DNA of 19,080 nt from an uncultured Eubacteriales bacterium (GTDB lineage Bacteria; Bacillota; Clostridia; Christensenellales; Borkfalkiaceae): the NCBI GenBank assembly GCA_900545325.1, contig UQZE01000025.1, positions 1 to 19,080 on the forward strand. Direction: 5' to 3'. A program made the position numbers and the translations under genes. Below the pieces are notes generated by a model that was not told where the DNA came from, did no database searches, and saw only the letters and a program-made list of their open reading frames with translations. Below are positions 11,758-19,080 of the stretch, one piece after another. The first letter of the stretch is position 1; each line of letters begins with the position of its first letter.

Positions 11758-12762
11758 ATGACAAAAATAGATCTGGCGCCGCTCAAAGACGCGGCGGAAC
11801 AATCGGGCGGCTGGACCGCATCCCCGTCCGCGGACGGGGATGCGGCTTTGAGCAAGCCGCATAAAAAGGTTTTGAAAGTCATCGTCGTGGTGCTGCTGGA
11901 AATAGCGCTGCTCTGCGCGGGGCTGTTTTTCGGGTACGTATATGCGAAGGCGACGATCCCGCAGGGCGTGGTGCTTTCCGAATACAAGACGATAGAGGAG
12001 CTGCGCGAGGAATACGGCGCGGCGGCGGGAAAGCGCAAGGACGTGGCCGCTTACGTTGCCGCGGAAGATTATTACGGACTGTACGCCACGGTGTATTACA
12101 AGATTATCACCGCGCCCGAAGTCAACGTGCGGGCGGCGGGACTCACCGATTCGCTCGGCATGGTAAAGGTCAGCATAGACAGCAGAAAGAAGCTGGAAAA
12201 CGGCTTTATGGTCTGGTATATGGACTCTTCGGGCGACAGCATGCCTTCGCAAACGACCTTCCGCGTCAACGCTTATTTCAATATCGCCGACCAGATGGTC
12301 AAGGTGAAGCGGTATAACAACAAGGGCGAGGGCGACGCCAAGAACGGAAAGGAACAGAGCGAGCTCGCCTATATTTCCAAATACGGCCTGCTGCCCTTCG
12401 GCTTTTCCAACTATTACGTGACGGAAGAGAACCTGCTTTCCGCCGAATACGCGAAAGAGGACGGTCTGAACGTACTCACGCTTACGCTCGACGCCGAAAG
12501 CGCGACCGAAGGTTACGTCGTGCAGATGAGCGGCATGAGCGGGCAGAAAGCCGACTTTTCGGGCGGAAAAGTTACCTATACCATGTATTTCGACGACGAT
12601 TTCGTGTTGAGAAGAACGGAGGCATCGGACGAATACGTGATCAATTACGGCATCAAAGTATCCTGCAAGGGATCGATGGAAGAAACTTATATTTATAAGG
12701 GCGAGGAGGGGTACAGCGGCCTTGCCGAAGACGAAAAATACGAAAATATCACTGCGGAATAA
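11758..12762 (+). CDS. Membrane-anchored extracytoplasmic protein, unknown
   Basis: A 334-residue protein with a cytosolic N-terminus of about 37 residues, one strong hydrophobic helix (about 38-63, VLKVIVVVLLEIALLCAGLF) and a large outer domain of about 270 residues. No cleavage site or lipobox is seen, so it is probably a type II single-pass anchor. The outer domain is rich in aromatic and charged residues with beta-strand-like alternation (for example TYTMYFDDDFVLRRTEASDEYVI) and has no motif I recognise. Residues 20-30 (T-A-S-P-S-A-D-G-D-A-A) are encoded by a perfect DNA palindrome. The next gene, 15 bases on, is a large lipoprotein, so both probably act at the cell surface. Confidence 0.7.
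   Translation: MTKIDLAPLKDAAEQSGGWTASPSADGDAALSKPHKKVLKVIVVVLLEIALLCAGLFFGYVYAKATIPQGVVLSEYKTIEELREEYGAAAGKRKDVAAYVAAEDYYGLYATVYYKIITAPEVNVRAAGLTDSLGMVKVSIDSRKKLENGFMVWYMDSSGDSMPSQTTFRVNAYFNIADQMVKVKRYNNKGEGDAKNGKEQSELAYISKYGLLPFGFSNYYVTEENLLSAEYAKEDGLNVLTLTLDAESATEGYVVQMSGMSGQKADFSGGKVTYTMYFDDDFVLRRTEASDEYVINYGIKVSCKGSMEETYIYKGEEGYSGLAEDEKYENITAE
11816..11845. repeat. Perfect 30-bp palindrome inside a coding sequence
   Basis: Both 15-base arms match without error (left arm CCGCATCCCCGTCCG at 11816-11830). It begins 58 bases after the ATG of the membrane-anchored protein and keeps the frame, encoding a flexible Ala/Ser/Asp/Gly stretch before the membrane helix. No T-run follows, so it is not a classical terminator. 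No second copy was noticed in the window. Confidence 0.85.
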
Positions 12763-12777
12763 AAGGATTGAGGGAAT

Positions 12778-15564
12778 ATGAAAAATACGTTGCGAAAAAA
12801 CTTTATGATCGTGCTGATCGCCGTGCTGGCGCTCGGTTTTTCGGTGTTCTTTACGGCCTGCCACTCCTCTTTGAACGAAGAGGACGACAATAAACATGTG
12901 GAAACGCCCGGCGGCGAAGAGGAAAAACCTCTCGATCCGTCCACGCAGGCTCTCGGCGAAGCGGTATTTAAACTCGTGGTCCGGGGCGCGGAGGGCGATT
13001 TGAACCTGGCTTTCGGGGACGTGAACCTGAACGGCCGCGTGCGCGCATCGCTCGACGGCGCAATTCTCGGATTTGCCGACGCCGACCTCTTCGGCCTGAA
13101 AGTCAGCCTCGGCGTGCAGTTTGCCGACGGAAATAAAAACGTGCTGCTGGAAGCGCTCGGCGAGAAGCTTTACTTCGACCTTGCGGACACGGCGGAAGTG
13201 GTCGAACGCATAAGCGCGCTCGTGGAGGGCAGGGAACCCGTCGTTCCCGATATCGCCGCCGGCGAAACCTATCCGCCTGTGGAAATAGGCGGGCTGGATC
13301 TCGGCGCGATATTCTCTCTGCTCGATAATTTCGACGCAACGTCCATTCTCGGCATGCTTGCCGATACGGTGGGCGTCGAAACGGAAAACGGTTACGAATA
13401 CAACGTGCCCGTCCTCGGCGACGTTGCCGTCAAAATGTCCGTGGACGGGAATAACGATTTGACCTCGCTTGCCGTTACGGGGCTTGCCGCGGGCGGGACG
13501 GAAGCCGTTATCGAATTGAACGGCATTTCGTATCCCGCGCAAAAACCCGTTCCCGTGAGCGTCGGAGGGTATAAAAACGTAAAAGATTATCTGCCGCTTT
13601 TGGAAAATTTCTGCAAGGAAAAGATCGATTCCGTGCCGCAGCTCATAGAAACCATCAAGAAAACGGACTTCGGCCGCCTTGTGGAAACGATAAAAGCCGT
13701 TAAGGAGGCCGGCGCGGTATCCTTTGACGTCGCATTGAATGCGGGCGTGAAAGTTACGGCGAAAGCGACCGTCGACTTTGCCGACGGTCTGGCAGTCGCT
13801 CTGAAAGCGACTGTCAGCGGCAACGAGATAGAAGTTTATTATGCGGACGGCGCGTTTTATCTGCTGAAAGAGGGCGTGTCGCTGAAAGCGAACGCGGAAG
13901 ACATATCGGCGCTCGCCGCGCTCTTCGGCGCGGATATCGGGGATATCGATCTCGGCGGACTGGCGCTCGGTTCGATCGGCGCCGATAACGGCGTGCTGCA
14001 AGTCCGCTTGGGCGGGTTGACGCTCACGCTCGACGTTGCCGCGCTGGAGGCAGAGATAAATTATAACGGATATTCCGCAAAAGTAACGGGCATTGCGGCG
14101 GGCGGCCGCGTAAACGTGCCCGAGATCGCCTGGTCGGAACTCGGCAACGCCGTTCCGCTCGTCGAAAATCTGTTTGAAAAGATTTCGGGCATGACTTTCG
14201 GGTTCAGCGGCACGATAGACGGCGCGAAAAAAGTTACTTTCACCGACGTGCGCGTGATCGACAGCGGCACCGACGGCATCGCGCAGGACTTTGAAAACGG
14301 CAAGATATCCATTGCGGGGCGCGTGACGGTAGACGACGGCTACGTGCATAATATCGACGTGGTTTATAAGGACAACGAACTTTACGTTTCTTATAACGAC
14401 GCCATGAAACTGATGATGGGCAAGAATTCGCTCGACGGTATAGTCAAACTCCTGAAAGACAATCTGGGATTCATTCTCGACGGCTTTGTCAAGAGCGACG
14501 CGATTTCCGATCTGTTTGAAACCAAAGATTACGGAAAGCTCGTTTCCATGTTGTCGCGGCTGACGATAGAAGAGAATAAGGTGAGCGTTGCGATAGACGG
14601 CAGCGCGCTGGGTGCGGGCGAGATCACGGCAGATATTACTCTGAACGAAGATCTGACCGTGGGGCTCGGCCTCGTCATGGCGGACATGACGCTTTCCGCC
14701 GTACTGAACGACGACGTCAAGGAAATCGCCGTTCCCGAGGACGCGGCCGAATATATCGACGTTTCCAACATCGAATACCTGCTCGAAGGTTTCCTCGTTA
14801 CGGCTACGAAGGAAAGCAGAACTTTCGTGATGAAAGGCACGGTGGACGTCGATATCGACGCGAAGATACTCGTTTCGATTAAAGGTACGATCAAGATCGG
14901 GCTCGAAGCGTACGTGCGGATCAACGAGGACGGCAGCGTGGACGCCTGCGTGGTGTTCGACAATACCAACGTTGCGAAAAAAGGGAGCGACAGTTACGAA
15001 AGTTCCACAGCTTCGCTCATTCATACGCTTATAAAATACGGCAAGACGTATATTACCTATCACGACGATATGCTTTATATCGACAGAATGGATATGGAAA
15101 AGAGCGGCAACAGTTTCAAGGGGTATCAGTTTGAAGAAACGCAGTACAGGCACATGAAATTAGCCGCAGCCGACTGCAAGGGGGAAACGATGAAAAATTT
15201 CCTCGGCGAGGCGTTCGGGCTGGGTTCTCTCATCACCGGCATGATACCGGACGGGGGCGGAAACGAAATGCAGTATGAAAAGATAGTAAAGAACTACGTT
15301 TCCGAAAGTCGGCTGAAACACAGTCTCGTCATCGCGACTTCGGTTCTTGCGGGTTCGGATATGCTGGGCGATCTGACGGCGGATATTTTCCTCGACGAAA
15401 ACATGAACATCACGGACGTTGCCGCGGGGCTGGAAATAGGGCTCGGCTCGCTGGGCAAAGTTACCGCAAATATCGCCGCGAAACACTACGTGGAAGAGGG
15501 CTTCGACTTTGAAGAGGTCTTTGAACAGATCAAAAATAACGAATATACCGGTTTCGCCGCGTAA
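12778..15564 (+). CDS. Large repeat-containing surface lipoprotein, unknown
   Basis: A 928-residue exported lipoprotein. A basic start (MKNTLRKNF), a hydrophobic core and FTAC give a likely lipid-modified Cys28, though Phe at -3 is not the usual residue. A 30-residue acidic and proline-rich tether follows. The rest is beta-rich and made of about four divergent repeats, each with a strand pair closing on L/F-Y: NVLLEALGEKLYFD (121-134), EIEVYYADGAFYLL (350-363), NIDVVYKDNELYVS (525-538) and KTYITYHDDMLYID (756-769). Helices such as DYLPLLENF (270), NAVPLVENLF (457) and EYLLEGFL (666) separate them. No enzyme motif or cell-wall anchor is seen. A binding or scaffold role at the surface is plausible but unproven. 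It is co-transcribed with the anchored protein 15 bases upstream and ends at a strong terminator. Confidence 0.75.
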   Translation: MKNTLRKNFMIVLIAVLALGFSVFFTACHSSLNEEDDNKHVETPGGEEEKPLDPSTQALGEAVFKLVVRGAEGDLNLAFGDVNLNGRVRASLDGAILGFADADLFGLKVSLGVQFADGNKNVLLEALGEKLYFDLADTAEVVERISALVEGREPVVPDIAAGETYPPVEIGGLDLGAIFSLLDNFDATSILGMLADTVGVETENGYEYNVPVLGDVAVKMSVDGNNDLTSLAVTGLAAGGTEAVIELNGISYPAQKPVPVSVGGYKNVKDYLPLLENFCKEKIDSVPQLIETIKKTDFGRLVETIKAVKEAGAVSFDVALNAGVKVTAKATVDFADGLAVALKATVSGNEIEVYYADGAFYLLKEGVSLKANAEDISALAALFGADIGDIDLGGLALGSIGADNGVLQVRLGGLTLTLDVAALEAEINYNGYSAKVTGIAAGGRVNVPEIAWSELGNAVPLVENLFEKISGMTFGFSGTIDGAKKVTFTDVRVIDSGTDGIAQDFENGKISIAGRVTVDDGYVHNIDVVYKDNELYVSYNDAMKLMMGKNSLDGIVKLLKDNLGFILDGFVKSDAISDLFETKDYGKLVSMLSRLTIEENKVSVAIDGSALGAGEITADITLNEDLTVGLGLVMADMTLSAVLNDDVKEIAVPEDAAEYIDVSNIEYLLEGFLVTATKESRTFVMKGTVDVDIDAKILVSIKGTIKIGLEAYVRINEDGSVDACVVFDNTNVAKKGSDSYESSTASLIHTLIKYGKTYITYHDDMLYIDRMDMEKSGNSFKGYQFEETQYRHMKLAAADCKGETMKNFLGEAFGLGSLITGMIPDGGGNEMQYEKIVKNYVSESRLKHSLVIATSVLAGSDMLGDLTADIFLDENMNITDVAAGLEIGLGSLGKVTANIAAKHYVEEGFDFEEVFEQIKNNEYTGFAA

Positions 15565-15575
15565 ACGGCGCGGAG

Positions 15576-15605
15576 AAGGGACGGCCGACGGCCGTCCCTT
15601 TTTTT
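15576..15605 (+). terminator. Strong intrinsic terminator after the lipoprotein
   Basis: GGGACGGCC (15578-15586) pairs with GGCCGTCCC (15590-15598) around a GAC loop, preceded by AA and followed by seven T. It closes the 11758-15564 cassette. Confidence 0.95.
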
Positions 15606-15633
15606 GTTCTGCCGCGCTCTTTTCCGGCATAAA

Positions 15634-15663
15634 TTGTATAAACGGCTTGTACGCATGTATAAT
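15634..15663 (+). promoter_or_regulatory. Possible upstream promoter of citrate synthase
   Basis: TTGTAT (15634-15639), 18 bases, then a perfect TATAAT (15658-15663). It lies upstream of a better-spaced promoter for the same gene, so citrate synthase may have two starts. Confidence 0.45.
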
Positions 15664-15676
15664 TTACGGAATGGAA

Positions 15677-15705
15677 TTGACATCGCGGTCAATTTATGTT
15701 AAAAT
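15677..15705 (+). promoter_or_regulatory. Promoter and strong ribosome site of citrate synthase
   Basis: TTGACA (15677-15682), 17 bases, TAAAAT (15700-15705); expected start about 15712. The short leader holds AAAGGAGGTGA, a near-perfect complement of the 16S 3' end, seven bases (from GGAGG) before the ATG at 15730. This is the strongest SD in the window and suggests high expression. Confidence 0.8.
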
Positions 15706-15729
15706 AACTGAAATAAAGGAGGTGACCCG

Positions 15730-17085
15730 ATGAAAGGCTTTGAGAACGAAAAAGTATTCAACGAACTGGCTGAAAAAGTAAAGAGCCAGAAAATGATCGA
15801 TAACGAACTGTATGCGAAATATCAGGTCAAAAGGGGGCTTAGGGATCTGAACGGCGAGGGAGTCGTCGCAGGTCTGACCGCTATTTCCGACGTAGTGGCG
15901 AAAAAGGTCGTCGACGGCGTGAAAGTGCCCTGCGAAGGCGAATTGTATTACAGGGGCGTAAACGTCAAGGATATCGTCTATTCCTCCGGTCTCGACAGGT
16001 TCCGTTTCGAGGAAGCGGCGTATCTCCTTCTATTCGACGAACTGCCGACCAAAGAGCGGTTCGAAGAATTCAAAGCGCTGCTTGCCGAACTGAGAAAACT
16101 GCCGAAAAACTTCGTGCGCGACGTCATTTTGAAAGCGCCGAGCAAAGACATCATGAATTCTCTCGCGCGGAGCGTGCTCACGCTCTATTCCTACGACCAC
16201 CACGGCATGGACATATCGCAGGAAAACGTGCTCGCGCAGTGTCTGCGGCTGATCTCGGTGTTTCCGATGTTTTCCGTCTACGCCTACCAGGCGCACATGC
16301 ATTACGACAGGAACGCTTCGCTCATCATACATAAGCCCGAAAGCGAGCTTTCTATCGCGGAAAATATCCTGCGCATGATGAGACAAAGCGGCGAATTTAC
16401 CGAACTCGAGGCAAAAGTGCTCGACGTAGCTCTCATTCTGCACGCCGAACACGGCGGCGGCAACAACTCGTCCTTTACGACGCGCGTCGTATCCAGCACG
16501 GGAACGGATACCTATTCGGCCATTACGGCGGCGCTCTGTTCGCTCAAAGGCCCGCGGCACGGCGGCGCGAACATCAAGGTCATGCAGATGTTCGACGATA
16601 TAAAACACAACGTGAAGAAGTGGAGCGACGAGGGCGCTTTGAGGGATTACCTCAAAAAGATGCTCGACGGCGAGGCTTTCGACCATTCCGGTCTTATCTA
16701 CGGCATGGGGCATGCGGTCTATTCCATTTCCGACCCGCGTGCGGACGTGTTCAAAGGTTACGTGGAAAAGCTTGCCGAAGCCAAGGGCAAGCGCAAGGAA
16801 TACAAACTTTATACGGACGTCGAACGCATTTCCAAGGAGCTCATCATGGAAAAGCGCAAGATATACAAGGGCGTGAGCGCCAACGTGGACTTTTTCAGCG
16901 GGTTCGCTTACAGCATGCTGGGTATCCCGATGGAACTGTACACGCCGATCTTCGCCGTCGCGCGCGTCGCGGGGTGGAGCGCGCACCGTCTGGAAGAACT
17001 CGCCAACGCGAGCAAAATCATACGTCCCGCGTATATCAGCCTGAGCGGAAGAAGGGAATACGTTCCCATGGACGTCCGAAACTAA
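15730..17085 (+). CDS. Citrate synthase (citrate/2-methylcitrate family)
   Basis: A 451-residue cytosolic enzyme that condenses acetyl-CoA with oxaloacetate to citrate, feeding 2-oxoglutarate and glutamate synthesis in anaerobes. Catalytic residues align with the family: H238 and H241 in HAEHGGGNNSS, H277 in GPRHGGAN, H328 in GMGHAVYSISDPR (the citrate synthase signature) and D387 in NVDFFSGF. The N-terminal extension of about 40 residues and overall length fit the clostridial type. The related 2-methylcitrate synthase reaction cannot be excluded from sequence alone; no prp or TCA-cycle gene is adjacent. The ATG follows an almost perfect SD. Phosphoglucomutase follows 25 bases downstream without a terminator. 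Confidence 0.93.
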   Translation: MKGFENEKVFNELAEKVKSQKMIDNELYAKYQVKRGLRDLNGEGVVAGLTAISDVVAKKVVDGVKVPCEGELYYRGVNVKDIVYSSGLDRFRFEEAAYLLLFDELPTKERFEEFKALLAELRKLPKNFVRDVILKAPSKDIMNSLARSVLTLYSYDHHGMDISQENVLAQCLRLISVFPMFSVYAYQAHMHYDRNASLIIHKPESELSIAENILRMMRQSGEFTELEAKVLDVALILHAEHGGGNNSSFTTRVVSSTGTDTYSAITAALCSLKGPRHGGANIKVMQMFDDIKHNVKKWSDEGALRDYLKKMLDGEAFDHSGLIYGMGHAVYSISDPRADVFKGYVEKLAEAKGKRKEYKLYTDVERISKELIMEKRKIYKGVSANVDFFSGFAYSMLGIPMELYTPIFAVARVAGWSAHRLEELANASKIIRPAYISLSGRREYVPMDVRN

Positions 17086-17110
17086 TTTTAAAAACAGGGT
17101 ATCGGTAAAG

Positions 17111-18826
17111 ATGTTTGGAGAAATCTACAACGAGTGGCTCGAAAGCGGCCGGCTGAGCAAGGAAGAAAAAGCGGAGCTCGCCGCGATCGGGGAAGATGAA
17201 AAGGAAATAGAATACCGTTTCGGCAAGGAGCTGGAATTCGGCACCGCGGGCATGCGCGGCATCATGGGCGCGGGCGTCAATATGATGAACGTGCACACCG
17301 TGCGCCGCGCCACGCAGGGACTTGCCGATTACATCAAGGCGAAGGGTATCGCGGCAATGAAAAAAGGGGTGGCGGTGTCCTACGATACGCGCAAAAACTC
17401 CCGTCTGTTTGCGGAAAGCGCGGCGGACGTGCTCGCCACGAACGGCATCAAGACTTATCTGTTCGACGGCGTGCGCCCCGTGCCCATGCTTTCCTATGCC
17501 GTAAGACGGCTGGGAACCTCCGCGGGCGTCATGATCACGGCGAGCCATAACCCCAAGGAATACAACGGCTATAAGGTCTACGGAGAGGACGGCGCGCAGA
17601 TGTCGCCCGAGGATACGGAAAAAGTCGTGTCCTGTATCGCGGAGATCGGCAGCTGTCTTTCTTCCAAAGTGAAATTCGGCGCGCCCGTCAAGGGCATGCT
17701 GAAAGTCGTGGGCAAAAAACTCGATAAACAATATTATAAGGCGATACGGAAACTCACCCTTTCCGACGACGCGGTGAAAAAAGTCGGCAAAAACATTAAG
17801 CTCGTGTATACGCCCGTTCACGGGAGCGGCTATGTGCCCGTAACGACGATTTTGAAAAAGCTCGGGATCAAGGCCGCCCTCGTGGAAGAACAGACCGCGC
17901 CCGATCCCGAATTTTCCACGGTCGAGGTGCCGAATCCCGAATTCAAGGAAACGCTGGCGCTCGGCATCAGGCTTGCGGATAAAATCAAGGCCGACGTAGT
18001 GTTCGGCACCGATCCCGACTGCGACAGGTTGGGCGTGGCCGTGCGGGGCGATAAAGGCGAATTCGTCGCTCTGAGCGGAAATCAGGCGGGCGTGCTGCTG
18101 CTCGATTATATCCTGCTGCGGCTGAAGGAAAAGAACGCGCTGCCCAAAAACGGTTTCGCGGTGAAAAGTTTCGTTACCACGAGCATGGCGAAAGCCATCG
18201 CGGAGGACTACGGCGTGGAACTCGTCGAGGTGCCGGTCGGATTTAAATTTATCGGCGAAAAAATAAAACAATTCGACGATACGGGGATAAAGCAATTTCT
18301 CTTCGGTTTCGAGGAAAGTTGCGGCTATCTGCGCGGCACACATTGCCGCGACAAGGACGCCGTCGTGGCGAGCATGTTGTTCGCCGAAATGGTATGTTAC
18401 TACACCTATAAAAAGACGGGCGTTTGGCAGCGGCTGAACGATCTTTACGACAGATACGGCTACTGCCTGGATAAAAACGTAAGTTACAGTTTCGGCGGTC
18501 TGAACGCTATGGCCGAGATGAACGCCATCGTGGACGGGTTCAAAAAAGCGCCGCCCGAAAAGCTGGATATTTACAACGTTATCGCTATGCGCGATTACTC
18601 CGTGCCCGTGCGCATTTCGGAAGACGGGGAGGAACCGCTCGACATAGCGAAGAGCAACAGCGTTTATTTCGAGATGGAAAACGGCAGTTTCGTGTGCGTG
18701 CGTCCGAGCGGCACCGAACCGAAACTGAAAATTTACTATTCCATAAAACTCAAGGATTTCGCTTCGGCCGAAAAAGCTTTCGAAAAGATGAGCGCGGCCA
18801 TGGAAAAACTCGTCAAAGGCGCCTGA
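17111..18826 (+). CDS. pgcA: Alpha-phosphoglucomutase/phosphomannomutase
   Basis: A 571-residue cytosolic alpha-D-phosphohexomutase that interconverts glucose 1-phosphate and glucose 6-phosphate (or the mannose forms), supplying precursors for glycolipids and surface polysaccharides. All four active-site loops are present: TASHNP (143-148) with phosphoserine S145, the metal loop DPDCDR (301-306), the sugar-binding loop GFEESCG (399-405) and the phosphate-binding loop RPSGTEP (531-537). GTAGMRG (44-50) is the usual N-terminal motif. Length and loop sequences match the long PgcA form of Firmicutes. The SD is weak (GGTAAAG overlaps the start region), suggesting dependence on citrate synthase readthrough. 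Whether glucose or mannose is preferred cannot be told. Confidence 0.93.
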   Translation: MFGEIYNEWLESGRLSKEEKAELAAIGEDEKEIEYRFGKELEFGTAGMRGIMGAGVNMMNVHTVRRATQGLADYIKAKGIAAMKKGVAVSYDTRKNSRLFAESAADVLATNGIKTYLFDGVRPVPMLSYAVRRLGTSAGVMITASHNPKEYNGYKVYGEDGAQMSPEDTEKVVSCIAEIGSCLSSKVKFGAPVKGMLKVVGKKLDKQYYKAIRKLTLSDDAVKKVGKNIKLVYTPVHGSGYVPVTTILKKLGIKAALVEEQTAPDPEFSTVEVPNPEFKETLALGIRLADKIKADVVFGTDPDCDRLGVAVRGDKGEFVALSGNQAGVLLLDYILLRLKEKNALPKNGFAVKSFVTTSMAKAIAEDYGVELVEVPVGFKFIGEKIKQFDDTGIKQFLFGFEESCGYLRGTHCRDKDAVVASMLFAEMVCYYTYKKTGVWQRLNDLYDRYGYCLDKNVSYSFGGLNAMAEMNAIVDGFKKAPPEKLDIYNVIAMRDYSVPVRISEDGEEPLDIAKSNSVYFEMENGSFVCVRPSGTEPKLKIYYSIKLKDFASAEKAFEKMSAAMEKLVKGA

Positions 18827-18829
18827 ACG

Positions 18830-18857
18830 GGGTGCGGGGCGGAGCCCCGCACCCTTT
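18830..18857 (+). terminator. Hairpin after phosphoglucomutase
   Basis: An 11-bp GC-rich stem, GGGTGCGGGGC (18830-18840) pairing with 18844-18854, loop GGA, followed by only TTT. A likely terminator, four bases after the stop codon, with a poor T-run. Confidence 0.7.
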
Positions 18858-18914
18858 AAAAATGCCGGAAACGCCTGTAAATCCGCAAAAAAACGCGCTC
18901 TTTGACGTATTGAG

Positions 18915-18983
18915 GAAAAAAAGGAATTTTTTTTAAAATTTTTTGCTAAAATACTTGACTAAATAATAGTTTTTTGGTAATAT
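18915..18983 (+). promoter_or_regulatory. Strong promoter with UP-like element
   Basis: TTGACT (18955-18960), 17 bases, TAATAT (18978-18983), expected start about 18990. The 40 bases upstream are nearly pure A and T in runs, as in UP elements of rRNA promoters. The gene driven lies beyond the window end. Confidence 0.75.
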
Positions 18984-18989
18984 GGTTAA

Positions 18990-19080
18990 GCTATCGAAAA
19001 ACGGTAGCCCCCGGCCGACGTCGGGTCTTGCAGATTGACAACCGCATAGTAAAGACGAAGAAAAGTCTGTAAAAGAGAAA
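18990..19080 (+). other. Structured leader running off the window, possibly pre-rRNA
   Basis: No start codon with an SD is seen. Two small hairpins can form: GCTATCG/CGGTAGC (7 bp with one G-U, A-rich loop, about 18991-19009) and CCGAC/GTCGG (about 19016-19025). The A-rich end contains TTGACAACCGCATAG, which resembles the leader region just before 16S or 23S rRNA in Firmicutes (CTTTGAAAACTGCATAG-like). An mRNA leader for a highly expressed gene is the alternative. Confidence 0.35.

Noticed and set aside
11686..15153. A 1155-codon open reading frame on the minus strand, antisense to the two-gene envelope cassette
   Set aside because: It spans two clearly real plus-strand genes that share a reading frame, so their codon bias leaves the opposite frame open across both. 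The translation is rich in His, Arg, Phe and Val without domains, and it has no convincing start signals. The plus genes have promoter, terminator, lipobox and membrane helix.
1..19080. CRISPR array, toxin-antitoxin, phage-defence or mobile-element content
   Set aside because: No regularly spaced repeats, transposase, integrase, restriction or other defence gene motifs were found on either strand; gene content and codon use are uniformly housekeeping-like.
1..19080. tRNA genes
   Set aside because: No cloverleaf with a GGTTCGANTCC-type T-arm was noticed in the intergenic regions; a tRNAscan-SE run would settle this.

Overview
The window reads as chromosomal housekeeping DNA from a Bacillota (Firmicutes) bacterium of the class Clostridia. 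The evidence is AGGAGG-type Shine-Dalgarno (SD) sites, many sigma-A promoters with near-consensus TTGACA-N17-TATAAT spacing, and clostridial family markers: a DUF4364 protein, a stand-alone TSCPD protein, a short Mrp/NBP35 ATPase with an N-terminal cysteine cluster, an ECF S component, a type III pantothenate kinase and a long-form alpha-phosphoglucomutase. Codon use is fairly GC-rich, as in uncultured gut Clostridia of the Christensenellales type, but that placement is a guess. No transposase, integrase, phage gene, CRISPR array, tRNA or complete rRNA was found. The first ten bases equal the 3' end of the Illumina TruSeq adapter, and the last 130 bases look like a strong promoter and leader possibly leading into an rRNA operon. 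Together these suggest the window is one whole short-read contig.

Layout. 1-167: tail of a GNAT acetyltransferase. 191-1303 (-): nucleotidyltransferase-fold protein, divergent from 1402-3019 (+), which holds D-aminoacyl-tRNA deacylase (dtd) and two membrane proteins. 3092-3888 (-): DUF4364 winged-helix protein followed by a TSCPD protein. 4089-5425 (+): an unknown protein coupled to a Nudix ADP-ribose pyrophosphatase. 5500-8183 (+): GTPase TypA/BipA and an Mrp-type Fe-S carrier ATPase. 8289-8495 (-): a 68-residue peptide with 13 cysteines. 8755-11544 (+): ECF S component, coaX and homoserine dehydrogenase. 11758-15564 (+): a membrane-anchored protein and a 928-residue repeat lipoprotein, neither recognised. 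15730-18826 (+): citrate synthase and phosphoglucomutase. 18827-19080: terminator, strong promoter and structured leader.

How the genes fit together. Most units are small operons closed by clear intrinsic terminators, some of them bidirectional between convergent genes. The ECF S component next to coaX suggests pantothenate uptake feeding directly into coenzyme A synthesis. dtd, typA and the Nudix hydrolase are translation and quality-control functions. Citrate synthase and phosphoglucomutase are central carbon enzymes.

The best candidate for something undescribed is the two-gene surface cassette at 11758-15564. It has its own promoter, three AGGT repeats at an 11-bp period upstream, an inverted repeat over the expected transcription start, a perfect 30-bp palindrome placed in frame inside the first gene, and a lipoprotein built of about four divergent repeats. 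Its function cannot be read from the sequence. A second point of interest is a pair of divergent promoters (1303-1404) that appear to produce leaderless or nearly leaderless mRNAs.
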